A stretch of DNA of 64,000 nt from Cocos nucifera (lineage: Eukaryota > Streptophyta > Magnoliopsida > Arecales > Arecaceae). The stretch's first letter is position 1, and each line of letters starts with the position of its first letter. Below the pieces are notes generated by a model, which ran no database searches, had not been told where the DNA came from, and saw only the letters and a list, made by a program, of their open reading frames with translations. The position numbers and the translations under genes were made by a program. The stretch covers positions 1,569,295 to 1,633,294 of the forward strand of contig QRFJ01000060.1 in the NCBI GenBank assembly GCA_006176705.1, written 5' to 3'. Shown here piece after piece: positions 1 through 9,757 of the stretch.

Positions 1-2050
1 ACTGCTTAATGGAGTGCCAACATTATAATCTAAGGTAGCCCTACTGCTATTTAGTTATGATACATGGAAAAATTTAGGGTGCATTCTTAAGGATACCAGG
101 CAAAAAACTTGTTGCAATCCAATCTTCATCAAGACGGTCACTGATGATAAATTAAAAATGAGTGGTAAGGCCAACCTCAGCAGTCAGGGATTAGTCCCAC
201 TAATCGACAACTGATAAATGAATAGATAAATCTTTCCACTGAAATTAGCAGACGGCAGAATATTAGATAAGCTTACAATTTTACAGGAAGTTGATTGTGA
301 CATGAGATAGAGTAAGTCAACTTTTAAATCCCTTCATTTGGCTGCCTCTTCAAAATTGCTTATTCACAAGTCAAATCCTACATAAGCTTGAAAGCATCCA
401 TTGAAACTTATCTTTAATATTATCATTGAAAATGTTCTTTAATATCAATGAACTCAAAGAATGTTTTTATTACTGAAACTTATACATTTCTTCCCACCTT
501 AAAAAAACCTGCCTCCACCAAATTTCATTTATTTTCCTGGTCTCTAGGAAGCCTAAATTCTCAATTTAGTTAAGCACTTTATTTTCTTTAACAAAACTTC
601 TACTCCAAAATACGTTAACCTATAGGTTTTGGGACAGAATGGAACATACTCCATAAACCTAATTTCTGGCCGCACAAACCTGAGATTTTTCCAACCAAAG
701 TGACTTAGGAATTTTCCCTAGGACAGTTTGGCACCAACAGTTGTTGGCATTACATTGCTAGGGTGACATCCTAGGGATCAAGGGAAACTGGTCAGATAGA
801 CCATGAACCCTACAAAACAAACCTTTACTTGCAAGCTTCCTCTTTATCTGTATTGGTGTCAGCTTTTTAAGGATTCATGCCTATTATTCATTAAAGTTTC
901 ATTATTTTTAGACTTTCATTTTTTCGAAAAAAAACTTTCTTCTGATATTCAACCTTTTGTACATTGATGCAAAATGCTTATAAAAAAGGCAATTATTAGG
1001 CAAAGAGAGATGGTTATTGCTAGTAGGCCTGGGATAAAAAGTTTCGCAAAGAAGGAGGATCCTACATTGTTAGTCATGCAAATTTTTAAGCTTATGACAC
1101 CAAGGAACAAACCCCGTTCCAAATTCCTGCTGTACTTGGAGAAGGAATTTAATCAAAGAAGGATTGACAGAAGGTTCTTAACAGGAAAATTGGCATTATC
1201 TAACTAGAAAAAAACTGAAACAAATCTTTTTGAGGGAAAACAAAACCCCCCATGTTACGATGATTAACTCAAACTATTAGGCCAATTCAAAAATTTAATC
1301 CATGGTGTTTTATTCATTTCTTTCTTTATGAACTTATATTACATCGATAACTTTGTACATTGTTTTTTTTAAATTTAATTCAGAAAGTCACATGCAAAAG
1401 CTAAATATGGTGATTACATGTTGTTGGTTAGGATTATTTAGCATTAAAAGTAAAAGAACCCATTGTGATTTGCATTTTACGCATCTTGAGTCCAACAACA
1501 AACTTAATGGATTTCAACAATCAATTATTTGAATTCTTAGAACAAAGAAAATTATGAAGCATTAACTTGAAAATTAAGTGAAAGACCTCCAGTAACAAAG
1601 TTAGGGCTTTCTAAACCAGTTTGCATTATATCTAATAAGCAACAAATAAAGATCTTTGCAATAGAAAAAAAACACATCCTTTCATCAAAGAGTTATCATA
1701 TCCAGCTTTCTTCAGATGTCCATGTCAAGAAAGCCAACTATGAGGATTATAGTTTGGCAAGATTTGGATGCAAGTTTGTCCTTAAAGTCATCAGTTGCCA
1801 TTGTATGTTTGGTGATTTGATGCCCTTTTCCTGCAGTAGCCTTGATGGCAGCTGTTGTAAATGGTCATTTTATTTTACAGGGCTCCCTGACCTTCGATTT
1901 TCAAGAAATAAAACTAGTGCAAAACTTTAATGCAAGAAAATTAACATACTACATCATAACTATTCAGAAAAAACATCTTTCATCAAAGAAGACTCAAAAC
2001 ATCATGGGGTTTAACTAATAACTAGATTGGAAACCTGGATAAAAGGCTGT
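1..2050. other. AT-rich stretch with no recognisable gene
   Basis: Unique-looking AT-rich DNA with short homopolymer runs. The longest forward reading frame (974-1207, 77 codons, lysine/arginine-rich) matches no family I know and has no supporting splice or promoter context. I found no repeats, LTR ends or RNA genes here. It may be intergenic or intronic DNA flanking the ARF-like exon at 2.1 kb. Confidence 0.5.
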
Positions 2051-2075
2051 CTGGTTCACTTGGAAGTGACCCTAC

Positions 2076-2170
2076 CAATAGTTGGTACTTGTCGACAGGC
2101 ACTTCTTCCAATATTGCAATTTGTACAGAAATGGTTGTCTTACCAGCTGCATCCAACCCGAGCATCACAC
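2076..2170 (-). pseudogene. ARF-family small GTPase exon fragment (frameshifted)
   Basis: On the minus strand the sequence reads MLGLDAAGKTTI, the P-loop (G1, GxxxxGKT) of ADP-ribosylation factors. A one-base insertion then moves LYKL into the next frame, and a further shift gives VPTIGRV, matching the LYKL...IPTIG spacing of ARF proteins. The block is bounded by a plausible acceptor (CCAG just before it) and donor (ATTG/GTAGGG), so it looks like one exon of a genomic ARF copy rather than a processed copy. I could not find the N-terminal helix exon or the WDVGGQDK exon within the flanking few kilobases. ARFs are membrane-traffic GTPases; with two frameshifts this copy cannot encode one. An error-rich read of a real gene is the alternative. 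Confidence 0.6.
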
Positions 2171-2179
2171 CTGGCGTGG

Positions 2180-3180
2180 AGGTCAAATGAAGCAAAAATT
2201 AGACTAAAATATTGGGACTCCAATCTTTTTTTTTCAAAAAAAAGAATGTGAAGTACAGAGCAAAATATGAGGATATGTATCCAAATACACCTTCATACAG
2301 CTCATAATGACGTGGAAGTATAGTCCTTCCTGAATTGGTGTGAAAAATCAGTAACTTAATAGTTATTGCGTTGCTTCACATGAGAAAAGAGATTCGAGTT
2401 TGGTTTCGTGATTGAATACATATAAGGGCATTGGGAAGTCTTCCAGCAAGGGGGACAGTTGAGTACATTGGATAAGTTATTGCGAAAATTTCATTAAAAG
2501 GTTTCTTTAAAATTTGCTCATTGGTGGATGATTCGATCTTTCAAGATCTTCAATTCGGCAAATTAGCGAATCTCTGTAGAACATTTGTTTTTTTGATTGG
2601 AATCTCTTTCCTAAATACTTTTTATGGAAACCTTTTACATGAAATAGTATTGTGAGAATGTTGACTGGACCATTGTACCATGGACTCTTTGCAGGATGAC
2701 CAATCCCAAAAACTAAAATATAGAGTATTATGCAATGAGCTGCCACAAGAAATCTTGGAAGTAGATAAACTTAGAGATTTGCTTGTATAAAATTTTGGTT
2801 ATATAAATTAAATAAAAAGTAAAAAAAAGCAATTTCTTTAGAAAAATTTGTCAAAATTATTGGTGAAATAAAGTCATATCTGATCAAAATGGTGTAGGCA
2901 GAAAAGTTAGAATTTTTGCTCGTTGGTTCTTTCGGAATTACAGAAAAAAGTTAGGAAAATATGCGCAAAATAATCAAGATTACCACTCCAACACTTTGGT
3001 TCCCCATCCAACACTTCAAAACCTAAGAAGATTTTCTCTAAAAAAAATTTTTTTTCCCCAAACCCGTCCTTCGATCGATTCAAGAAACTCAAAGAGAAGA
3101 CCAAGAACAATTTCTGGGGCGAAGTACATACAGATACGATTAAACTTCATGGTTTAAAAACCAAATAGAAATCTTGGATA
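2180..3180. other. AT-rich stretch, nothing recognised
   Basis: No domain-bearing frame, repeat or element end was found. Short minus-strand frames (2507-2746, 2907-3110) have no recognisable motif. A run of about 17 A residues closes the stretch at 3181-3198. Confidence 0.4.
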
Positions 3181-3199
3181 AAAAAAAAAAAAAAAAGTA

Positions 3200-3794
3200 A
3201 AAAAAGCTTTGGAAGACGGGCACGTACTCGCATCTCTTTAAGGCCGAAGAAGCGTTTCGAAGAGCTTCCGGAAGGCTTGCCCCATACCCGATATGCCTAT
3301 TCCCCTCTCTTCCCCGTAGTCTCACAGAGCTCAAGGTTTTTTGCCGGGCTTCAGAACCAAAAAAAGAGTTTCTGGAGGATTTTGAGCCGAAAGGCTTCCT
3401 CGGTTTCTCAGGATGAAGGAGAGAAAAAAATTTAAACTTTACGCCGCCTGGTAATTGGTCCATACGCCGGGGCCCGTACAGAGCAGCAATTCACGAAGAA
3501 GCCACGGAGAAGCCAAGTAACGTACGAGGAGTATGGGATGGAAAGCTGCGACTTGTCCTTCGATGGCTTTTTCGTCCTAAAATGTTGTGTGCGTAATGAC
3601 ATGCTACGCGAAATGGAAGCCAAGTAACGTTTCAGTCAAACGCGGTTCCATATTTTCGACTAGGAATTCATTTTCCCGCACCGCCGCGCGGTATCTGACG
3701 CTCACACGCGCCAGATGGGTCTCGAAAGTAAAAAAAATTTATATATATATATATTATTTTTAAATACTTCATGCCAAATCCCATCATGGACGCT
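3200..3794. other. GC-richer unclassified segment left of element E1
   Basis: Base composition changes here to moderately GC-rich, with CGCG-containing words near 3680-3710, after a poly-A run and before a TA-rich microsatellite (about 3739-3754). Several short frames exist on both strands without recognisable motifs. It could be the promoter or first exon of a gene interrupted by the insertion at 3795, but nothing proves this. Confidence 0.3.
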
Positions 3795-5116
3795 TGTGGG
3801 GATAAATTTCCGCTCCTGCCGAAGCCCGGCCTGACGCTCAGCCCAATGTAACCAGTAGCCGCTGAAGAGCTTTAGCCGCCAGGCGCCAGGCCGAGCCCTA
3901 CCACGGCCGAACTGCCTAGAGGCCGAACTCCCTCCGGTCCGCCGAACTTCCCACAGCCGAACTCCTTCGGTACCACTTCAGGCGAGCCAAGTGGCCGAAC
4001 TCCTTCGGACCGACTTCAGGCGAGCCCAAGTTTGGCCGAACCCCTTCGGACCGGACCCTAGGCACCGAACTCCTCAGCGAGCCCTGGCCGAACCAGCTAG
4101 CAACCGAAGTCCTTCAATCTGGCCAGCCGAGCTCTTCGAACCTCTCAGCGGCCGAACTCCTTCGGGCTCGACTCCAAGCGTCGAGCTTCAATGAAGTCCT
4201 CTCAGCGGTCGAACTCCATCGGGCCGACTTCAAGCGTCCGAGCTTCGGTGAAGTCCTCTCAGCGGTCGAACTCCTTCGGGCCGACTCCAAGCGGCAGAGC
4301 TTCAATGAAGGTCCTCAGCGGCCGAACTCCTCAGCAGTCGTCACTTAGGAGCCCGAACTCCTCAGCAGTCGTCACTGGGCCGAAACTCCTCAGCGGTCGC
4401 CCTCATCAAACTTCGGCCGACCGAGCTCCTACCGAACTCTCAAGTGTCCAAGCCTCAGCCCAAGCCCAACAGCCGGCCGAACCCCAGACGGCCGAGCTTC
4501 GACTTCTCAGCAGACAACTCTTCTGCGGACGAGCCTTAGTCTGCATACCTCTTACCAGACGCCTATGGAGCCGAACTCCCTCCCATCTTCCTCTTCAGGA
4601 GCCCGAAACTCCCACGAAATGGGCACACGACGAAGGCCTTCAACCCTTTCATTCGGCAAGCTCTGCAACCATCACTATCAGTCAGTCCGCGCGTACCATC
4701 GGTCAGTCCGCGTGGGCGATAGCGACCCACTTGCCAGGCGGCGATGGCTGTCTCCCTCAATCCGCCGCACACGGCACCAGTGGGACTGACTCCGCCGAAC
4801 CTCGAGCGCGTCCGCCAGCACGCGGCTGCAGTTTGTCACCATCAAGCTCCAACTATATAAAGGACCCTCCCGAACGGCTAAGGCTAAGCTCTCTGGACTC
4901 TTTAACTCTCTAAGCCCTCCTCCCACATCTCTAAGCTCCGGATACTCATTCCGAGCACTCCATTACTGTTGGTCGGAAAACTAACTTGACCGTCGAGGGT
5001 CCTGCCGGAGCCACCACCCACCGGTTCCGGACGGGACTCCGTTTTGCAGGTCCCCGACGGCTTCCAGCGGCCTCGACAAGCGCGACCCTCGGCGGCGACG
5101 GATTTCTGCACCAACA
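3795..5116 (+). repeat. E1 5' LTR
   Basis: About 1.32 kb, starting TGTGGGGATAAA (one T fewer than the TGTTGGGGATAAA of the right LTR) and ending CACCAACA. It is very similar along its length to 9758-11094. Inside, 4130-4330 holds three imperfect tandem units of about 57 bases carrying CGGCCGAACTCCTTCGGG. The TATA box is at 4854. The motif CCGAACTCC recurs dozens of times in the U3 part. Reading frames through it are composition artefacts. Confidence 0.9.
4854..4861 (+). promoter_or_regulatory. TATA box in E1 5' LTR
   Basis: TATATAAA follows CACCATCAAGCTCCAAC and precedes AGGACCCTCCCG. The same box in the same context lies at 10834 in the right LTR, and equivalent boxes occur in the LTRs of C and E3. 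Transcription start and the U3/R boundary would be expected roughly 30 bases downstream. Confidence 0.7.
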
Positions 5117-5119
5117 GAT

Positions 5120-5137
5120 TGGCGCCGTCTGTGGGAT
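5120..5137 (+). other. E1 primer-binding site
   Basis: TGGCGCCGT begins three bases after the LTR's terminal CA plus one. This prefix is the complement of the 3' end expected for plant tRNA-Asp and is typical of Tat/Athila-type elements. The following CTGTGGGA departs from a full tRNA-Asp match, so the tRNA assignment is an inference from the first nine bases. Confidence 0.65.
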
Positions 5138-5256
5138 CAAGGGATTGAACCTTCGAGGTTCCCTGTTCTTAAAGGAGTGGCTCGGCGACGATTTCCCTTC
5201 CCTGCTCCGGATCTCTCTTCTCCCTCTCTCCAGAATTCCTTTCTCGGAAAGAGGAA

Positions 5257-5600
5257 ATGCCCCCCTAGAAGGGCTTCGACGCGGCGCTCGACGGCTTCCG
5301 CGGCTCGATCCCCTCCAGTCCGTCTGTCCCTGCTCCGGCCCCGGTGACTCGCCCCCGTCAATAACCGCAGTGGATACGGAGCAGTTCAACCAGCTCATCC
5401 AGCACGTTCGCGGTCTCACGGAGGCGGTGCAGGCGGTGCTGCACCAACAAGTCCCAGCGCCGGCCCACCGGCACGGGACTCTCCGAAGTCGGATGATCCA
5501 GTCCAAAGAGCGACCGGCCTGGGCAGCCCGACCTCCGAGACCCGGATTGGAGAGGCGGAGGAGGGAGAGCCCTTGTTCGGATCAATGTGGATGGACCGGA
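5257..5600 (+). pseudogene. E1 gag N-terminal segment (frameshifted)
   Basis: The segment begins ATGCCCCCC, where one extra C shifts the frame. The homologous start in C (22879) and E3 (62610, minus) reads MPPRRASTRRS / MPPRRASARRS. Downstream EQFNQLIQHVRGLTEAVQAVL resembles the predicted coiled or helical stretch at the start of Tat-lineage gag. The product would be the structural Gag protein that packages element RNA. This copy is disrupted by indels; at least two frames are needed to follow it. Confidence 0.6.
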
Positions 5601-5786
5601 GGTGAAAACCTCGCGCCCATGCTCACCAGAAAGCCTTGGGGATCAGAGACCGGGAGGACCTGCTGGGCCAAGGCTTTCGGAAATGAACCGGCGAATTGAA
5701 GAACTTCGTCCCCCCTCGCGTGGCGATGACGTTTGTGCAGGACCTCCTTTCTCGCAGAAAATCATGCAAGAAACTGTTCGCCGACC

Positions 5787-6295
5787 TTCGAGCTCCCTCA
5801 ACTGGAAAGCCACGATGGAACTTCTGATCCGATTGATCACCTGGGGGCCTTCCGGGCCATGATGCTGCTTCACGGCGCTTCAGATGCCGTGCTGTGCCGA
5901 GCCTTCCCACTACCTTAAAGGAGCAGCGAGGAACTGGTACTCGGCGTTTGAAGCCCAACACGATCTTCTCTTTCGACCAGCATGAGCAGTCGGTTCGCGG
6001 CCCACTTCATCAGCAGCCGACGACCGAGCCGAGGTTCAGATTCCCTGATGAGCGTCAAGCAGAAGCAAGGGAATCCATTCCGTCTTACGTCACTCGATTC
6101 AACGCACGCGCTTGGAAGTCCTGGACCTGGGACAGTCTGTCGCGGATTGGCCCGCACTTAAGGGCGGCCTCCAGAAAAAAATAGCTTGCTGTTCTCTCTT
6201 GGAAAAAAGGTATCCCAGGGACTTCGCCGACCATGCTTGGCTCGACTAGCGAGAGATTATGCCCTGTGCGGAAGAAGCCTTCAAATTGAAAGATA
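5787..6295 (+). pseudogene. E1 gag core (Retrotrans_gag-like), broken over several frames
   Basis: One frame gives ELPQLESHDGTSDPIDHL followed by FRAMMLLHGASDAVLCRAFP, the hallmark opening of the plant Retrotrans_gag domain. The match then moves to other frames: ARNWYSAF-type sequence, FAAHFISSRRPSRGSDSLMS, then LLFSLGKK, and finally EEAFKLKDR near 6265-6295. Domain order and spacing are as in intact Tat gag proteins, but at least three frameshifts and stops are present. This core is the only one of its kind in the window; C and E3 have lost it. Some indels could be assembly errors. Confidence 0.75.
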
Positions 6296-6534
6296 GGAGC
6301 TCGTCAAAAGGGACCGGCTGGCGGGACGAGGAAGAGCTGGGTGAAGCTCCAGGCTGCATCGAGACCCCCTACGAAGCGAGGCGGGCCCGAACTCCTCGAA
6401 CTCGCCCTGATAAGGGAGGCGCGAAGGAGTCCACCTCCCGGATAGGTTCCGCCGCTATGCCCCCTCAACGCTCCTCGAAAACCCAGATTCTCACCGAAGT
6501 ATAAACACCAGCTGGCCAAGACCGGAAGGATTAC

Positions 6535-6720
6535 GATCTCCCCCAAACAAGCACGATCGAGATAAGTACTGCCTCTACCATCACGACCACGGCCACAACA
6601 CGGAGGGATGCACCAGCTCCGAGACGAAATTAGGAGCTCGTCAGAATGGGTCGGCTGGGTAAATTCCTCCGTACGGCCTGAAGCAGAAAAAGATCGGCTA
6701 AGGGCGCTGCCGTAGCCAGA
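6535..6720 (+). pseudogene. E1 gag C-terminal CxxH/DEI segment
   Basis: Across two frames this segment carries YCLYHHDHGHNTEGC followed by QLRDEIRSS, the degenerate form of the C-P-Y-H-R-D-H-G-H-D-T-E-E-C zinc-finger-like motif and the LRDEIEELVRKGRL helix that end Tat-type gag. The cleaner version of the same motif is in element C at 24595-24730. In complete relatives the protease would follow; here a non-coding repeat zone follows. Confidence 0.7.
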
Positions 6721-6889
6721 CTGCAAGAAAGGTCGGCCACCTTACGGCGTATCACATGGCCCCTGGAAAGATCTCGGTGCATCAGCGATTCGCCAATCTC
6801 CCGGCAGCAAGAGCTTGCCACCAAATTTGAGGAGTTCAGCATGAGGAGGTCGTCCACCCCGGAACTTATTGCCGAAGAAATGCCGAGGA

Positions 6890-7340
6890 ATCAGCCTTAG
6901 GGAGGAGCCCAATCGCCCCTAAGAGAGAAACGGGAGCAGAAGTTCCCCCGCTGAAGCGGAATGAAGTTCGGCGCGAGGAAGGCCGAACCCACCTATTGAG
7001 CCCATCAGCGAGGAAGCTCCGACAAAGAAGTATGAAGCCCTCCCGCGGAAGCTTCCGCGGGAAAGTGGAACGAAGTTCGGCGCAAGTTAAGGCCGAACTC
7101 ACGTTCCAAGTATGTCCCCCAAGGAACCGCTACAAAGTGTTCACTGGTGCGGAATAAAGTTCGGGCGAGAAAAGCGGGCTCACCCCAAAGCTCGGCATCA
7201 AGATAAAAATGAGCTCGGTTGGAAAGCCGACTCCTCAACTCAACCTCCAAAATAAAGTTCTGCGCGCCGGCAAGGACGGAACGAAGCCCCCCTTCCAGAA
7301 GGTTCCGCAACTACGACCCTCCAACTCGAATTTTTGGCAA
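6890..7340 (+). repeat. E1 AGTTCGG-rich imperfect repeat zone
   Basis: Degenerate units contain GGAATGAAGTTCGGCGC...GAGGCCGAACTC, each an inverted pair (AAGTTCGGC/GCCGAACTT). The homologous zone is strongly amplified in C (23160-24480) and lies in E3 at 59970-60260 and 62030-62340 on the other strand. No protein is recognised. Confidence 0.65.
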
Positions 7341-7759
7341 AGTTAAGAGGCCAAACGCCGAGACCTGAAGGACTCGGCCTCTCAAACATGCGCGTGATCA
7401 AGGAGAAGATCGGCTATAGGCACTGCCGTAACCGGAAAAGACAAGAAGGTTGGCCGTCCCGCGGCGTCATCAACGCCACCCCGGGGAGGAGCTAGGAGCT
7501 AGCTACATCGGTGATTGTCATCCCCAGCGACAAAGTCAAGAGAAGCATGGTCCAAATTATGAAGGCCGGCAGGAGATAGAGGAGGTCGTCTGGACGGGAC
7601 TTGCTGCTCGAGGGAGCTCCGAGGAACAACACCCCGTCGACCCCTCAAACGAGAGCGCGCTGTCCACGATTTCCCTTCGGTAAAATTCTCCCCTCTGCAT
7701 AATATTATTTCTGGATGCGAAAACTATGCGATGACAGGGAGAGCAGCAGTCAATAATCG
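7341..7759 (+). other. Conserved non-coding internal module of the E1/C/E3 family
   Basis: The block contains GGCGTCATCAACGCCACCCC, a region around GTGATTGTCATCCCCAGCGA, and an end GGGAGAGCAGCAGTCAATAATCGCC. It is almost identical (reverse strand) to the two copies in E3 and recognisable in C at 24760-25110. GVIN-type wording recalls the gag-pro junction of Tat elements, but no protease active site follows. Confidence 0.55.
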
Positions 7760-9420
7760 CCGCGTTAGGAACAGGAGGAGAACCTCGTCCTAACGCGAGC
7801 GCGCAACCTCGGCTGCAGGAGATAAGATCTCCCCCGAGAGAAGCTCGGCCGCAGGAGATAAGATCTCCCCCGAGCGCGCGAGCATCAACCTCGGCTAGAG
7901 ATAAGATCTCTCCCGAGCGACCGTGAACAACCTCGGTTAGGAACAGGAGGAGAACCTCGTCCTAACACGAGCACCAACCTCGGCTAGAGATAAGATCTCT
8001 CCCGAGCGACCGTTGACAACCTCGGCTAGAGATAAGATCTCTCCCGAGCGACCGTGAACAACCTCGGTTAGGAACAGGAGGAGAACCTCGTCCTAACACG
8101 AGCACCAACCTCGGCTAGAGATAAGATCTCTCCCGAGCGACCGTGAACAACCTCGGTTAGGAACAGGAGGAGAACCTCGTCCTAACGCGAGCGCGCACCT
8201 CGGCTGCAGGAGATAAGATCTCCCCCGAGAGAAGCTCGGCCGCAGGAGATAAGATCTCCCCGAGCGCGCACACAACCTCGGCTAGAGATAAGATCTCTCC
8301 CGAGCGACCGTGAACAACCTCGGTTAGGAACAGGAGGAGAACCTCGTCCTAACACGAGTGCCAACCTCGGCTAGAGATAAGATCTCTCCCGAGCGACCGT
8401 TGACAACCTCGGCTAGAGATAAGATCTCTCCCGAGCGACCGTGAACAACCTCGGTTAGGAACAGGAGGAGAACCTCGTCCTAACACGAGCACCAACCTCG
8501 GCTAGAGATAAGATCTCTCCCGAGCGACCGTGAACAACCTCGGTTAGGAACAGGAGGAGAACCTCGTCCTAACGCGAGCGCGCACCTCGGCTGCAGGAGA
8601 TAAGATCTCCCCCGAGAGAAGCTCGGCCGCAGGAGATAAGATCTCCCCCGAGCGCGCACATCAACCTCGGCTAGAGATAAGATCTCTCCCGAGCGACCGT
8701 GAACAACCTCGGTTAGGAACAGGAGGAGAACCTCGTCCTAACGCGAGCGCGCACGCAGGAGAGATCTCCCCCGAGAGAAGCTCGGCCGCAGGAGATAAGA
8801 TCTCCCCCGAGCGCGCACATCAACCTCGGCTAGAGATAAGATCTCTCCCGAGCGACCGTTGCCAACCTCGGCTAGAGATAAGATCTCTCCCGAGCGACCG
8901 TTGACAACCTCGGCTAGAGATAAGATCTCTCCCGAGCGACCGTGAACAACCTCGGTTAGGAACAGGAGGAGAACCTCGTCCTAACACGAGCACCAACCTC
9001 GGCTAGAGATAAGATCTCTCCCGAGCGACCGTGAACAACCTCGGTTAGGAACAGGAGGAGAACCTCGTCCTAACGCGAGCGCGCACCTCGGCTGCAGGAG
9101 ATAAGATCTCCCCCGAGAGAAGCTCGGCCGCAGGAGATAAGATCTCCCCCGAGCGCGCACCTCGGCATCAACCTCGGCTAGAGATAAGATCTCTCCCGAG
9201 CGACCGTGAACAACCTCGGTTAGGAACAGGAGGAGAACCTCGGCTGCAGGAGATAAGATCTCCCCCGAGCGCGCACTTCACTTCGGCTGCAGGAGATAAG
9301 ATCTCCCCCGAGCGCGCACTTCACTTCGGCCGCAGGAGGATAAGATCTCCCCCGAGGGAAGCTCGGCCGTAGGAGATAAGATCTCCCCCGAGCGCGCACT
9401 TCAACCTCGGCTGCAAGATA
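7760..9420 (+). repeat. E1 hairpin-module array
   Basis: This is a higher-order array of three module types. (i) CTCGG-CT-AGAGAT-AAG-ATCTCT-CC-CGAG; (ii) CTCGG-(CT/CC)GCA-GGAGAT-AAG-ATCTCC-CC-CGAG; (iii) CTCG-GTTAGGA, then CAGGAGGAGAACCTC, then TCCTAAC-(A/G)CGAG. Each is an inverted repeat. I count roughly 27 of types i/ii and about nine of type iii, joined by short linkers such as ACCGTGAACAAC. No coding function is likely. Short arrays in the untranslated regions of Tat elements are a known phenomenon; the consistent hairpin framing is what stands out here. Confidence 0.9.
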
Positions 9421-9757
9421 GGAGGTCTCCCTCGAGTCGACTTCAACTGATGAAGATAATGTCGCCCCCGAGGAGCTCAAATCCGACCTCGACCGAAGGA
9501 GGCGAGTTTTACTTCGGCTTCAACATCAGCTTCATCGACTTTAGCTGGAAACGGGTTCCATTTCAACTCCAAGACATCGGCTGGAGATGAGGTCTCCCCC
9601 AAGCCTCAGCCTCAACTTCAGCGTCAATTTTGGCTGGAGATGAGACCCCCCCGAGCTTCAGATGCAACAAATGCGGAGCCTGGAAGAAGACTTCGGCAGT
9701 CGCCTGTTTCTGGTACTCCCTTCCTTCAATTTTTGAACTCGGGAGTGGGGGGGCTAC
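9421..9757 (+). other. E1 pre-LTR region with polypurine tract
   Basis: The array decays into spaced CTCGGC...GGAGATGAGGTCTCCCC units, then unique sequence. GGGAGTGGGGGGGCTAC (9741-9757) lies directly against the 3' LTR and is the plus-strand primer (polypurine tract). The same tract precedes the 3' LTRs of C (26861-26877) and E3 (minus, 55655-55671). Confidence 0.75.

Noticed and set aside
974..1207. 77-codon basic frame
   Set aside because: No recognisable motif, no context, and a length expected by chance in AT-rich DNA.
4191..5699. Frames of 237-240 codons in and after the E1 5' LTR
   Set aside because: The first is LTR repeat translation and the second runs through the leader and out of frame with gag; neither shows a conserved domain.
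7760..9420. CRISPR-like look: short palindromic repeats at regular spacing
   Set aside because: The intervening pieces are themselves repeated, not unique spacers. The array sits between LTRs of a plant retroelement and no cas gene is possible in this context.
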